From Pratylenchus scribneri (Eukaryota; Nematoda; Chromadorea; Rhabditida; Pratylenchidae): a DNA stretch of 64,000 nt. Numbering within the stretch: the first letter of the stretch is position 1; each line of letters opens with the position of its first letter. The DNA lies in NCBI GenBank assembly GCA_030063045.1, contig JAQSEB010000015.1:124001-188000 (forward strand). The letters run 5' to 3'. The notes under the pieces were generated by a model that searched no databases, was not told where the DNA came from, and was given only the letters and a program-made list of their open reading frames with translations. Made by a program: the position numbers and the translations under genes. Below are positions 63,926 through 64,000 of this stretch, piece after piece.

Positions 63926-64000
63926 AATGTTTTTTTTGGAATGATAAATATAAAAACAAAGGAATTTGTAACTGTTAATCTTTTTTTATGAATAAAAATA

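Noticed and set aside
41975..64000. tRNA or rRNA genes
   Set aside because: I looked for the T-loop GGTTCGAATCC-type motif and cloverleaf pairing and saw none. A covariance-model scan would settle it.

Overview
The window is eukaryotic and AT-rich. The single-copy part holds split genes, many with introns of only 40 to 60 nt, for metazoan proteins: the collagen prolyl 4-hydroxylase alpha subunit, a Cys-loop ligand-gated ion channel, an SLC19 folate/thiamine-type carrier and fragments of IDH3 and a 3-hydroxyacyl-CoA dehydratase. Tiny introns, one GC-AG intron and these families fit a nematode, possibly a tylenchid plant parasite. That placement is inference; no species is claimed.

Layout. (1) 1-41974 is one satellite array of about 37 kb (about 107 units) that runs off the left edge. 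The unit is about 348 bp and is itself a dimer of a 180-bp half (A) and a 168-bp half (B). Superimposed higher-order periods of 4863, about 3128 and 689 bp are visible. (2) A complete Ty3/gypsy LTR retrotransposon on the minus strand (22313-27050) sits inside the array. Its two 233-bp LTRs look identical, its 5-bp target duplication is intact and its 1336-codon gag-pol frame is open, so the insertion is recent. (3) 42363-45743 (-) prolyl 4-hydroxylase alpha, divergent from 47277-51440 (+) a 21-exon Cys-loop channel subunit. (4) 52216-54472 (-) SLC19-type carrier, convergent with the channel and divergent from 55430-56465 (+), a peroxiredoxin of a subfamily familiar from bacteria. (5) 56.6-64.0 kb is rearranged and repeat-rich. 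It contains a 140-bp tandem repeat, two long imperfect hairpins, a gene with a possible transposase-like stretch, a GC-rich 394-bp inverted-repeat element with nine internal GCGACCAGC motifs, truncated IDH3 and HACD genes, an unrecognised C-terminal gene fragment, two copies of a double-hairpin element whose arms co-vary, and an unrecognised four-exon gene with an acidic C-terminal region.

The genes do not form an operon or a shared pathway. The prolyl hydroxylase (collagen/cuticle maturation), the channel (excitability) and the carrier (vitamin uptake) are ordinary animal genes beside a satellite boundary. The features most worth following are the bacterial-type peroxiredoxin, the co-varying double-hairpin element, the GC-rich inverted-repeat element, and the half-unit recombinants in the satellite. 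Exon models were built by hand from splice signals, reading phase and remembered family conservation, without alignment tools.
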